DNA of 8,835 nucleotides, from assembly GCA_013044085.1 (NCBI GenBank), contig JABEVI010000175.1:1-8835 (forward strand), given 5' to 3'. The position numbers and the translations under genes are program-made. The notes beneath the pieces were generated by a model that was not told where the DNA came from, did no database searches, and worked only from the letters and a program-made list of their open reading frames with translations. This document shows, piece after piece, positions 1 to 5,943 of this stretch (position 1 is its first letter; the number at the start of each line of letters is the position of its first letter). This stretch comes from Steroidobacteraceae bacterium. GTDB lineage: Bacteria; Pseudomonadota; Gammaproteobacteria; Steroidobacterales; Steroidobacteraceae.

Positions 1-12
1 GCGGCCGGCCGC

Positions 13-21
13 TGCTAGAAT
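13..21 (+). promoter_or_regulatory. Possible extended -10 element of a sigma-70 promoter
   Basis: TGCTAGAAT is an extended -10 motif: TGn followed by TAGAAT, five of six matches to TATAAT. It would start transcription near position 28, upstream of the sigma-E promoter, and could supply basal rpoE transcription. Any -35 would lie at or before the window edge, so it cannot be judged. The first 12 bases of the window form a perfect GC palindrome, which is not a -35 element. This rests on one motif only. Confidence 0.3.
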
Positions 22-72
22 CGCTTCCTGTGCACCCGTTCACACTCGAGCCGCGCCAAGTGCAAAGATATG

Positions 73-100
73 CGAACTTTCGTCAGCTCGTCCGGTCTAT
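73..100 (+). promoter_or_regulatory. Probable sigma-E (RpoE) promoter of the rpoE operon
   Basis: The -35 element reads CGAACTT at 73-79, matching the core AACTT of the sigma-E consensus GGAACTT. The -10 element reads GTCTAT at 95-100, close to the consensus GTCTAA or GTCTGA. The gap between the end of AACTT and the TC of the -10 is 16 bases, which is the usual sigma-E spacing. Transcription would start near 106-108, giving a leader of about 35 bases before the ATG at 143. Sigma-E promoters upstream of their own gene are standard in this family, so autoregulation is the natural reading. The last -10 base is T where A is preferred. Confidence 0.65.
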
Positions 101-146
101 GAGCACAGGCTGGCTTGGATGCCCGCCGGCACGGGGCCGCGAATGA
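99..146 (+). other. Possible leader ORF overlapping the rpoE start
   Basis: An ATG at 99 opens a 15-codon frame (starting MSTGWLGC) that ends at TGA 144-146. It overlaps the proposed rpoE ATG at 143 in an ATGA arrangement, the same junction type seen between most genes here. The frame stays open back to position 3, with further possible starts at GTG 60 and GTG 30, so the peptide could be up to about 38 residues. E. coli has a described leader ORF coupled to rpoE (rseD); I see no sequence similarity that I could claim. ATG 99 lies inside the sigma-E -10 element, so only transcripts from an upstream promoter would carry it. In GC-rich DNA such short open frames are common by chance. Confidence 0.2.
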
Positions 147-745
147 CGGTTGAGGAGAGCGACCTGACGCTGGTGGAGCGGGTTCAGCGGGGCGAACGGG
201 CGGCATTCGATCTACTGGTGTTGCGCTACCAGCACAAGGTGTTGAAGCTGATCATGCGTTATGTGCACGACAACGCCGAGGCCGAGGACATCGCGCAGGA
301 GGCGTTCGTGAAGGCTTATCGCGCGTTGCACTCCTTCCGCGGCGACAGCGCTTTTTATACCTGGCTCTACCGGATCGCGATCAATACCGCGAAGAACGCG
401 CTGGTCGCGAACAAGCGCCGTCCGATGGAGTATGACCTGGATCTGCAGGACCCCGAGCAATACGACTTGAATGCCCGTCTTTCCGAGTCCGAAACCCCCG
501 AAGCGCTGCTGTTGACCGACGAGATCCGTGAAACGGTCAATCGGGCGATCGAGAATCTTCCCGATGATTTGCGCACCGCGATCGTGCTGCGTGAACTCGA
601 GGGATTAAGTTATGAGGACATCGCGCAGTCGATGGACTGCCCGGTGGGTACCGTGCGCTCCCGGATCTTCCGGGCGCGCGAAGCGATCGACAAGAAACTA
701 CGCCCCATTTTTGACGCCGGCTTGGGCCGCCCTGAGGAGCCATGA
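143..745 (+). CDS. rpoE: RNA polymerase sigma-E factor (ECF, group 4)
   Basis: This is the extracytoplasmic-function sigma factor of the envelope stress response, directing RNA polymerase to genes for outer-membrane assembly and periplasmic quality control. The 200-residue product has region 2 at about 22-93, with the highly conserved stretch FRGDSAFYTWLYRIA at 65-79, and region 4 at about 130-183, with the recognition-helix segment CPVGTVRSRIFRAREAI at 166-182. Both are nearly identical to E. coli RpoE, which is 191 residues. The start was placed at ATG 143 because the protein then begins just before the conserved LVERVQRG segment as in E. coli, and GGGG lies six bases upstream. An in-frame ATG at 119 would add eight residues but sits only about 12 bases after the predicted transcription start. 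The stop overlaps the rseA start by four bases, so sigma and anti-sigma are translationally coupled. Confidence 0.97.
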   Translation: MTVEESDLTLVERVQRGERAAFDLLVLRYQHKVLKLIMRYVHDNAEAEDIAQEAFVKAYRALHSFRGDSAFYTWLYRIAINTAKNALVANKRRPMEYDLDLQDPEQYDLNARLSESETPEALLLTDEIRETVNRAIENLPDDLRTAIVLRELEGLSYEDIAQSMDCPVGTVRSRIFRAREAIDKKLRPIFDAGLGRPEEP

Positions 746-1401
746 GCGAACAGATACGTGAACAGATCTCCGCGTTCCTCGACGGCGAGTTGCCGCGCGC
801 GCAAACCGAACTGCTGTTGAAGCGCTTGACGCGCGATGCCGCGCTTCGCGAGGCCTTCGGGCGCTACGCGATGATCGGCGAGCTCTGCCGGGGCGCGAGC
901 GGCGCGGCGCTGTCGCGCGGCCTCGCCGCCCGGGTCGCGAGCGCGATCGATGCCGAGGCGCCGCTTGCGCGCGCCGGGCGATGGCGCGCGCGACGCCAGC
1001 GGCTTTGGCGACATGCGGCGAGCGCCGGGGTTGCCGCGGTGGTCGCGGTGGTCGCGGTTTTTGCCCTGCAACAGCGGGCCGATACGCCGACCGTCATGGA
1101 CGCCTCGGGTCCCCCGGCACCGGTGCTCGCCAAGCTCAACCGCGAAGCCCTCTCCTACACGGTGCCGACGACGATCCCGCAGGCGCCGGCCGCCTTGCCG
1201 CCTGCGCGGCTGACAAACTATGTCTTTGCGCACAGCGAATACAGTTCCTTTCTCGGCGGGCGCAGCCTGTTGTCGGGACTGATCGCGGCGCCGGAGCAGA
1301 CCGCCGGACCTGCGAACCGCTCGCCGGCTGCCGTCGGTGTGGTAATTCCCGCGGCCGCGGCGAGTGTCGCGGTGCCGGCGCGCCCGTCCAACGGTCCATG
1401 A
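742..1401 (+). CDS. rseA: Sigma-E anti-sigma factor RseA (MucA-like), inner membrane
   Basis: RseA binds and sequesters sigma-E at the cytoplasmic face of the inner membrane. In the known pathway, DegS then RseP cleave it under envelope stress and free sigma-E. The 219-residue product has an N-terminal anti-sigma domain (about 1-75; ISAFLDGEL and the RYAMIGELCRG segment are typical), a basic Arg/Trp-rich stretch at 78-91, one transmembrane helix at about 92-109 rich in Ala and Val, and a periplasmic domain. Within the latter, the segment around 157-180 (TNYVFAHSEYSSF) resembles the conserved RseA/MucA C-terminal region thought to contact RseB. The last 35 residues are a low-complexity Ala/Pro/Val tail. 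A strong GAGGAG lies at 734-739, only two bases before the ATG, and the gene overlaps both neighbours by four bases (ATGA). Confidence 0.92.
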   Translation: MSEQIREQISAFLDGELPRAQTELLLKRLTRDAALREAFGRYAMIGELCRGASGAALSRGLAARVASAIDAEAPLARAGRWRARRQRLWRHAASAGVAAVVAVVAVFALQQRADTPTVMDASGPPAPVLAKLNREALSYTVPTTIPQAPAALPPARLTNYVFAHSEYSSFLGGRSLLSGLIAAPEQTAGPANRSPAAVGVVIPAAAASVAVPARPSNGP

Positions 1402-2423
1402 TTACGAGGGCGCAAGGGCACGACGCGCGGCTCATCCCGCTGTCGGTGTTCTGCGCCCTGATTGCGACCGCGCCGCTCGCCTCGGCCGCGCGCAGTCCGC
1501 GCGTCTGGCTCGAAAAGATGAGCCAGGCGCTGCGGACCCGGAACTACGACGGCACCTTCTTCCACTTGAGCGATGGCCGTGTCGAGGCGATGCGCATCGT
1601 GCACCGCAATCTGCACGGCCACATCACCGAGCGGCTCCAGGCGCTCGAGGGCGCCGGCCGCGAGTACATCCGCAGTGCCAACGGCCGCCTGACCTGTTAC
1701 CTGCCCGACAAGCACGAAGTGCTCGTCGAGACCCGGCCCAACCATTCGTCCTTGCTGAGCGCGCTACCGCGCTTCGGACCGGGCGTGGAGAAGTTCTATC
1801 GCATCTCGGCGCTGCCCGATGAGCGCATCCTCGGCACGCCGGTGAAGGTGATCCAGGTCAGTCCGCGCGATCAATACCGCTTCGGCTACCGGTTGTGGCT
1901 CGATCGGAAGACGGCGATGCCGCTGAAGACGCAGATGAGCGACGCGCGCGGCCGGATGCTCGAACAGATCCTGTTCGCCAGCTTGCGGATGCCCAAATCG
2001 ATTCCCGACAGCGAACTGCGCCCGAACGTCTCGACGGCCGGCATGCGCTGGATCGTACAGGGCCCGACCGAACAGGCGAGCGCCGCCGAGGAGCGGCTGC
2101 GGCCGGCCGAATTGCCGCCCGGCTTCCACCTCGCGGCGGCCGGCGCCCAGACGATCGGCGCGGCACAGCGGCCGGCCGAGCACCTGGTCTACTCCGACGG
2201 CCTCGCGACCGTGTCGGTGTTCGTCGAGCCGCAGCCGGCCGTCTCGCGGCGCGGCGCCGGCCCGCGGGAGATGCAGGGACTTGCCCGGCTCGATGCCGGG
2301 TTCGCCTTCTCGACCGTGATCCAGGGACACCAGGTGACGGCGGTCGGCGAGGTGCCGGCGCAGACGGTCGAACTGATCGCACATTCGGTGGGCGCCGCTG
2401 CCTCGCTGAGCGGGCGCCGATGA
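1398..2423 (+). CDS. rseB: Periplasmic sigma-E regulatory protein RseB/MucB
   Basis: RseB binds the periplasmic part of RseA and shields it from DegS; in E. coli it also senses mislocalised lipopolysaccharide. The 341-residue product has a signal peptide with a hydrophobic core at about 12-25 and a likely signal peptidase I site after the ALASA-type motif at A30. The N-terminal MucB/RseB domain (LolA-like fold) covers about 33-210 and includes the hallmark NYDGTFFH at 49-56 and MRIVHR at 65-70. The C-terminal domain covers about 220-332, with the typical YSDGLATVSVFVE at 265-277. The frame is open far upstream through rseA, but the signal peptide and the ATGA overlap with the rseA stop fix the start at ATG 1398. 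It ends in another ATGA overlap with the small redox gene. Confidence 0.93.
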   Translation: MITRAQGHDARLIPLSVFCALIATAPLASAARSPRVWLEKMSQALRTRNYDGTFFHLSDGRVEAMRIVHRNLHGHITERLQALEGAGREYIRSANGRLTCYLPDKHEVLVETRPNHSSLLSALPRFGPGVEKFYRISALPDERILGTPVKVIQVSPRDQYRFGYRLWLDRKTAMPLKTQMSDARGRMLEQILFASLRMPKSIPDSELRPNVSTAGMRWIVQGPTEQASAAEERLRPAELPPGFHLAAAGAQTIGAAQRPAEHLVYSDGLATVSVFVEPQPAVSRRGAGPREMQGLARLDAGFAFSTVIQGHQVTAVGEVPAQTVELIAHSVGAAASLSGRR

Positions 2424-2671
2424 GCCCGCTCGCGCGCTTCACACTGTACTCGCGGCCGCATTGCCATCTCTGTGAGCGCATGCTCGCCGAGCTCGCCGGG
2501 CTGCCGGCCGCGGCCGCGCACCCCGTCGACGTGCTCGATGTCGATCAGGATCCGGCGATGCGCGCCCGCTACGGGCACAAGATTCCGGTGCTGCTGTTCG
2601 GCGGCGAACTCGTCTGCCACGGCCGGCTGGATCCCGAGGAAGTGCACAAAGCGCTCGCGACGGCGCGATGA
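2420..2671 (+). CDS. Small glutaredoxin-like thioredoxin-fold protein
   Basis: This 83-residue protein looks like a single thioredoxin-fold domain of the short glutaredoxin-like family (DUF836 / PF05768 type). It begins with a beta strand (FTLYSRP), followed by a CxxC redox motif, C15-H-L-C18, then a helix; a conserved cis-proline motif KIPVL places Pro56 opposite the active site, followed by the usual FGGE turn at 60-63. A third cysteine is at 66. There is no signal peptide, so it should be cytoplasmic. Its physiological substrate is unknown; glutathione-dependent activity is not shown by the sequence. It starts in an ATGA overlap with rseB and ends 36 bases before lepA. It takes the position that rseC holds in E. 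coli. Similar genes next to lepA occur in other gammaproteobacteria, as far as I recall. Confidence 0.85.
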   Translation: MSPLARFTLYSRPHCHLCERMLAELAGLPAAAAHPVDVLDVDQDPAMRARYGHKIPVLLFGGELVCHGRLDPEEVHKALATAR

Positions 2672-2675
2672 CCGG

Positions 2676-2681
2676 TATAAT
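2676..2681 (+). promoter_or_regulatory. Possible -10 box of an internal promoter for lepA
   Basis: A perfect TATAAT lies five bases after the end of the glutaredoxin-like gene and 26 bases before the lepA ATG. It is striking in this GC-rich sequence, where noncoding gaps are few. I see no good -35 hexamer at the right distance (2652-2659 is GC-rich), and no TG extension. Transcription would start at about 2687-2690, inside the 5' arm of the hairpin described at 2682-2702. Confidence 0.4.
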
Positions 2682-2702
2682 CCGGGGTTTCCCGAATCCC
2701 GG
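2682..2702 (+). promoter_or_regulatory. Hairpin in the lepA 5' leader, not followed by a T-run
   Basis: Bases 2682-2689 (CCGGGGTT) can pair with 2695-2702 (AATCCCGG), giving an eight-pair stem (five G-C, one G-U, two A-U) around a five-base loop. No T-run follows, so it is not a typical intrinsic terminator. The 3' arm contains the first bases of the purine-rich GGATGAG at 2701-2707 just before ATG 2708, so the fold could limit ribosome access to lepA on transcripts that read through from upstream. Function is inference. Confidence 0.4.
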
Positions 2703-2707
2703 ATGAG

Positions 2708-4507
2708 ATGAAGAATATCCGCAATTTCTCGATCATCGCCCACGTCGACCACGGCAAATCGACGCTCGCGGATCGCTTCATCCAGGTTTGCGGCGGGCTC
2801 GATGCGCGCGAGATGCAGGCGCAGGTGCTCGACTCGATGGACCTCGAGCGCGAGCGCGGCATCACGATCAAGGCGCAGAGCGTCACGCTTTCGTTCCAGT
2901 CGGCGGACGGCGAGACCTATCAGCTGAATTTCATCGACACGCCCGGTCACGTGGATTTCTCCTACGAGGTGTCGCGCTCGCTCGCCGCCTGCGAGGGCGC
3001 GCTGCTGGTGGTGGATGCGGCGCAGGGCGTGGAGGCGCAGAGCGTCGCCAACTGCTACACCGCGCTCGAGCAGGGTCTCGAGGTGCTGCCGGTAATCAAC
3101 AAGATCGATCTGCCCTCGGCGGATCCGGCCAAGGTGATCCACGAGATCGAGGAGATCATCGGGATTCCGGCCGAGGATGCGGCGCTGGTCAGCGCGAAGA
3201 CCGGACTCGGCGTCAACGAACTGCTCGAACAGCTCGTCAAGCGCATACCGGCGCCCTCGGGCGATCCGGCCGGACCGTTGCAGGCGCTGATCATCGATTC
3301 GTGGTTCGACAACTACGTCGGCGTGGTCTCGCTGGTGCGCGTCATGCACGGCAAGCTTTCGACCGGCGCGAAGATCCGCGTGATGTCGACCGGCCGCAGC
3401 CACCAGATCGACCGCCTGGGCCGTTTCGCGCCGAAGCCGGTCACCCGCGAGGAACTCGGCACCGGCGAGGTCGGCTTCGTCATCGCGGGCATCAGGGAGA
3501 TCGATGGCGCGCCGGTCGGCGACACGATCACGCTCGACGCGGCGCCCGCCGCGGCGCCGCTCGCCGGCTTCAAACAGGTTCAGCCGCGCGTCTTCGCCGG
3601 CATGTTCCCGGTCAGTTCGGACGACTACGAGCAGTTTCGCGAGGCCTTGAAGAAGCTGAAATTGAACGACTCGGCGCTGCATTTCGAGCCCGAGGTGTCG
3701 ACCGCGCTCGGCTTCGGTTTTCGCTGCGGCTTTCTCGGCCTTTTGCACATGGACATCGTCCAGGAGCGTCTGGAGCGCGAGTACGACCTCGACCTGATCA
3801 CGAGCGCGCCGACGGTGATCTACGAGGTCCTGCTCACCGACGGCGATGTCATCGAGGTCGACAATCCGGCGAAGCTCCCGCCGCAGGACCGCATCGCGGA
3901 GTTGCGCGAGCCGATCATCACGGCGAACATTCTGGTGCCGCCCGATCACGTCGGCGCGGTGTTGACGCTTTGTAGCGAGAAGCGCGGCGTGCAGAAGAAA
4001 ATGCTCTTCCTCGGCAGCCAGGTGTCCCTGCAGTACGAACTGCCGCTCGCCGAGGTGGTGCTCGATTTCTTCGACCGCCTGAAGTCGGCGAGCCGCGGCT
4101 ATGCCTCGTTCGACTACGAATTCAGCCACTTCCAGGTGGCGCCACTCGTCAAGCTCGACGTGCTGATCAACGGCGATGCGGTGGACGCGCTGTCGTTGAT
4201 CGTGCATCGGGACAACGCCTACGCAAGGGGCAGGGACCTGGTCGACAAGATGCAGGAGCTGATTCCCCGCCAGATGTTCGACGTCGCGGTGCAGGCGGCG
4301 ATCGGCAGTCACATCATCGCGCGCGCAAGCGTCAAGGCCATGCGCAAGAACGTCCTGGCGAAGTGCTACGGCGGTGACATCACCCGCAAGCGCAAGCTGC
4401 TGGAAAAGCAAAAAGCGGGCAAGAAGCGCATGAAACAGGTCGGCCAGGTCGAGATTCCGCAGGAGGCGTTTCTCGCCGTGCTGAGGGTCGGCAAGAAGCC
4501 GGGTTGA
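2708..4507 (+). CDS. lepA: Elongation factor 4 (LepA), ribosome-associated GTPase
   Basis: LepA is a translational GTPase related to EF-G, implicated in ribosome back-translocation, translation under ionic stress and 30S biogenesis. The product is 599 residues, the same length as E. coli LepA. The G domain shows all signature motifs: G1 AHVDHGKST at 11-19, G2 RGIT at 50-53, G3 DTPG at 77-80, G4 NKID at 131-134 and G5 SAK at 162-164. Domain II and EF-G-like domains follow, and the LepA-specific basic C-terminal domain covers about 480-599 with the conserved KAGKKRMKQVG segment near the end. An ATG at 2703 is out of frame and stops at once, so the start is ATG 2708. It may be transcribed both from the rpoE promoter and from the internal TATAAT at 2676. 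A 32-base gap separates it from lepB. Confidence 0.98.
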   Translation: MKNIRNFSIIAHVDHGKSTLADRFIQVCGGLDAREMQAQVLDSMDLERERGITIKAQSVTLSFQSADGETYQLNFIDTPGHVDFSYEVSRSLAACEGALLVVDAAQGVEAQSVANCYTALEQGLEVLPVINKIDLPSADPAKVIHEIEEIIGIPAEDAALVSAKTGLGVNELLEQLVKRIPAPSGDPAGPLQALIIDSWFDNYVGVVSLVRVMHGKLSTGAKIRVMSTGRSHQIDRLGRFAPKPVTREELGTGEVGFVIAGIREIDGAPVGDTITLDAAPAAAPLAGFKQVQPRVFAGMFPVSSDDYEQFREALKKLKLNDSALHFEPEVSTALGFGFRCGFLGLLHMDIVQERLEREYDLDLITSAPTVIYEVLLTDGDVIEVDNPAKLPPQDRIAELREPIITANILVPPDHVGAVLTLCSEKRGVQKKMLFLGSQVSLQYELPLAEVVLDFFDRLKSASRGYASFDYEFSHFQVAPLVKLDVLINGDAVDALSLIVHRDNAYARGRDLVDKMQELIPRQMFDVAVQAAIGSHIIARASVKAMRKNVLAKCYGGDITRKRKLLEKQKAGKKRMKQVGQVEIPQEAFLAVLRVGKKPG

Positions 4508-4529
4508 TCGGGTTATCCTCTGGAACTTC

Positions 4530-4534
4530 GGGAG
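4530..4534 (+). promoter_or_regulatory. Ribosome binding site that decides the lepB start
   Basis: GGGAG is placed five bases before GTG 4540. The same frame could also open at TTG 4504, overlapping the lepA stop, but that codon has no comparable upstream site, since only lepA coding sequence precedes it. The Shine-Dalgarno sequence and the position of the first membrane segment favour the GTG. Confidence 0.65.
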
Positions 4535-4539
4535 TTTTC

Positions 4540-5559
4540 GTGACGGACGGAAATCGCTTCATCATCGGGTTGTTGTGCGCCGCTCTGGCGTGCATCGGGG
4601 TCATCCTTTACGACGGCTGGGTGTCGGGCCCGAGGCGCGATCCGACAGGCAGCGGCGGCAAGGAGGCCTTGCTGCCGAGGATCGCCGGTTACGCGCTGCT
4701 CGCGATCGCGGCGCTCGCCTTGTGGCGCATGTTCCGCTACGAGGCGGTCGACTTCAGCCTGATGCTGGTGATCAGCGGTGCGCTGGCCGGGGTGATCTGG
4801 GGCGTGGATCGGCTGGTCTTCCGGCGCCGCAGGCTCAGCCTCGCCCGCCAGGCCGGCGCCTCCGAGGCCGACATCCGCGATCCGCTCGCCGTCGAGTACG
4901 CGCGTTCGTTCTTCCCGGTGATCCTGCTCGTGCTGGTGATCCGCTCGTTCCTGTTCGAGCCGTTCCGCATTCCCTCGGATTCGATGATGCCGACCTTGTA
5001 CGACGGCGATTTCATCTTCGTGGAGAAATTCGCCTACGGGTTGCGCCTGCCGGTCACCAACACCTTGATTCTGCCGACCGGCAGACCGCATCGCGGCGAC
5101 GTGATCGTCTTTCGTCTGCCGCCGAATCCGAAGATCGACTACATCAAGCGTCTCGTCGGGCTGCCCGGCGATCGGGTCCGCGTCGACGCCAACGATCAGG
5201 TCTACATCAACGGCAAGCCGGTGCCGCAGACCCCGGGACCGACCTATAAGGGGCCGAAGGACGATCAATGGAACTACGCCGGAGTCGGCACGGCCTGGGA
5301 ACAGCTCGGCAGCCACCGCCACCGGATCATGTTCGCGAACGGGCCGGTCAAGACCGGCGAATGGACCGTGCCGCCGGGGCATTATTTCTTCATGGGCGAC
5401 AACCGCAACAACAGCAAGGACAGCCGCTGGCAGGGTGATTCGGACGCGCCCGGCTTCGTGCCGGCGGCCAACCTGGTCGGCAAGGCGGTCGTCGTTTGGC
5501 TGAACCTGGACATGCGTGACGGTCCGCTGTGGGGCCGGATCGGTCATCTGATTCACTAG
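4540..5559 (+). CDS. lepB: Signal peptidase I (leader peptidase)
   Basis: LepB removes signal peptides from exported proteins on the periplasmic side of the inner membrane, using a Ser/Lys dyad. From GTG 4540 the product is 339 residues (E. coli: 324). Hydrophobic segments lie at about 7-24, 48-65, 72-93 and 123-140. The last leads directly into the catalytic motif IPSDSMMPT with nucleophile Ser148. The general base is Lys203 in YIKRLVGLPGD, and the conserved box GDNRNNSKDSR is at 286-296. The C-terminus (GRIGHLIH) matches the family. A basic loop (about 91-103) separates the third and fourth segments. Four hydrophobic segments is more than the two of E. coli. Its likely clients in this window include RseB, which has a clear type I signal peptide. 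An in-frame upstream TTG at 4504 is a less likely start. Confidence 0.95.
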   Translation: MTDGNRFIIGLLCAALACIGVILYDGWVSGPRRDPTGSGGKEALLPRIAGYALLAIAALALWRMFRYEAVDFSLMLVISGALAGVIWGVDRLVFRRRRLSLARQAGASEADIRDPLAVEYARSFFPVILLVLVIRSFLFEPFRIPSDSMMPTLYDGDFIFVEKFAYGLRLPVTNTLILPTGRPHRGDVIVFRLPPNPKIDYIKRLVGLPGDRVRVDANDQVYINGKPVPQTPGPTYKGPKDDQWNYAGVGTAWEQLGSHRHRIMFANGPVKTGEWTVPPGHYFFMGDNRNNSKDSRWQGDSDAPGFVPAANLVGKAVVVWLNLDMRDGPLWGRIGHLIH

Positions 5560-5567
5560 CGCATCAC

Positions 5568-5574
5568 GAGGGAG
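5568..5574 (+). promoter_or_regulatory. Ribosome binding site of the DUF4845 gene
   Basis: GAGGGAG is a strong Shine-Dalgarno match placed six bases before ATG 5581. It rules out the in-frame TTG at 5575, which directly abuts the motif, as the start. Confidence 0.75.
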
Positions 5575-5580
5575 TTGCAC

Positions 5581-5943
5581 ATGCGGCATCGTCAGCGGGG
5601 GATGACTTTCATCGGTTTGGTGCTGATCCTGGCAATGGCCGGGGTGCTCGTCTATGCGGGCGTACGGCTGACCCCGGTATATCTTAACTACATGAACATC
5701 AGCCACACGATGGTGGCGGTCGCGAACGAGATGAAGGGCGATGCCGCCGACGACTGGGCGATCCGGCGCGCGCTCGAGCGGCACTGGGAGGTCGAGGGCA
5801 TCAGCAACATCCAGTCGACCGATGTGCAGATCGAGAAGGGCAACGATTCGGTCTCCCTGCACGTCGACTACGACGATGAGGTGCCGTTCATCGGCAACGT
5901 CTCGCTGGTGGCGCATTTCGACAAGACGGTGAAGATACGGTGA
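5581..5943 (+). CDS. DUF4845 family single-pass membrane protein, function unknown
   Basis: This 120-residue protein belongs to the DUF4845 family, typically found between lepB and rnc in pseudomonads and other non-enteric gammaproteobacteria. It has a short basic N-terminus (RHRQRG), one hydrophobic segment at about 10-28, and the family-typical segment VRLTPVYLNYMNI at 28-40, followed by a soluble domain with a charged, mainly beta C-terminal part (DVQIEKGNDSVSLHVDY at 81-97, then DEVPFIGNVSLVAHF). The N-terminus looks like a type IV prepilin leader: RG at 6-7, then a long hydrophobic helix starting MTFIG. The usual Glu at position +5 is Gly12 here, so processing is uncertain. Its role is not established. 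Its stop overlaps the rnc GTG start by four bases (GTGA). Confidence 0.85.
   Translation: MRHRQRGMTFIGLVLILAMAGVLVYAGVRLTPVYLNYMNISHTMVAVANEMKGDAADDWAIRRALERHWEVEGISNIQSTDVQIEKGNDSVSLHVDYDDEVPFIGNVSLVAHFDKTVKIR

Noticed and set aside
1..12. Perfect 12-base palindrome GCGGCCGGCCGC at the window start
   Set aside because: It may belong to a terminator or operator of the gene to the left, but with no upstream sequence and only G and C bases it cannot be told from chance.
169..176. E. coli Chi sequence GCTGGTGG, also at 3004-3011
   Set aside because: Both lie in coding sequence made of common Leu-Val codons in GC-rich DNA. Two copies in 8.8 kb is not evidence of function, and Chi is not the same in all gammaproteobacteria.
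981..1397. The rseB frame is open 139 codons upstream through rseA
   Set aside because: The upstream part is Arg/Gly-rich shadow of rseA. A clear signal peptide starts at ATG 1398, with an ATGA overlap, so the extension is not coding.
2189..4411. A 740-codon open frame on the - strand opposite lepA
   Set aside because: It lies antisense to an unmistakable lepA in high-GC DNA, where the opposite strand often stays open. The product is Arg/His/Asp/Leu-rich with no recognisable domain, as expected of a shadow frame.
4522..4528. A perfect sigma-E -35 hexamer, GGAACTT, before lepB
   Set aside because: No TCnnA-type -10 element is found 15-17 bases downstream; the next TC is about 25 bases away. 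The motif also overlaps a weak fold (AACT with AGTT) near the lepB ribosome site that I judged too short to report.
4513..5916. A 467-codon open frame on the - strand opposite lepB and DUF4845
   Set aside because: Same cause: antisense shadow of real genes, low-complexity charged composition, no domain or ribosome site.
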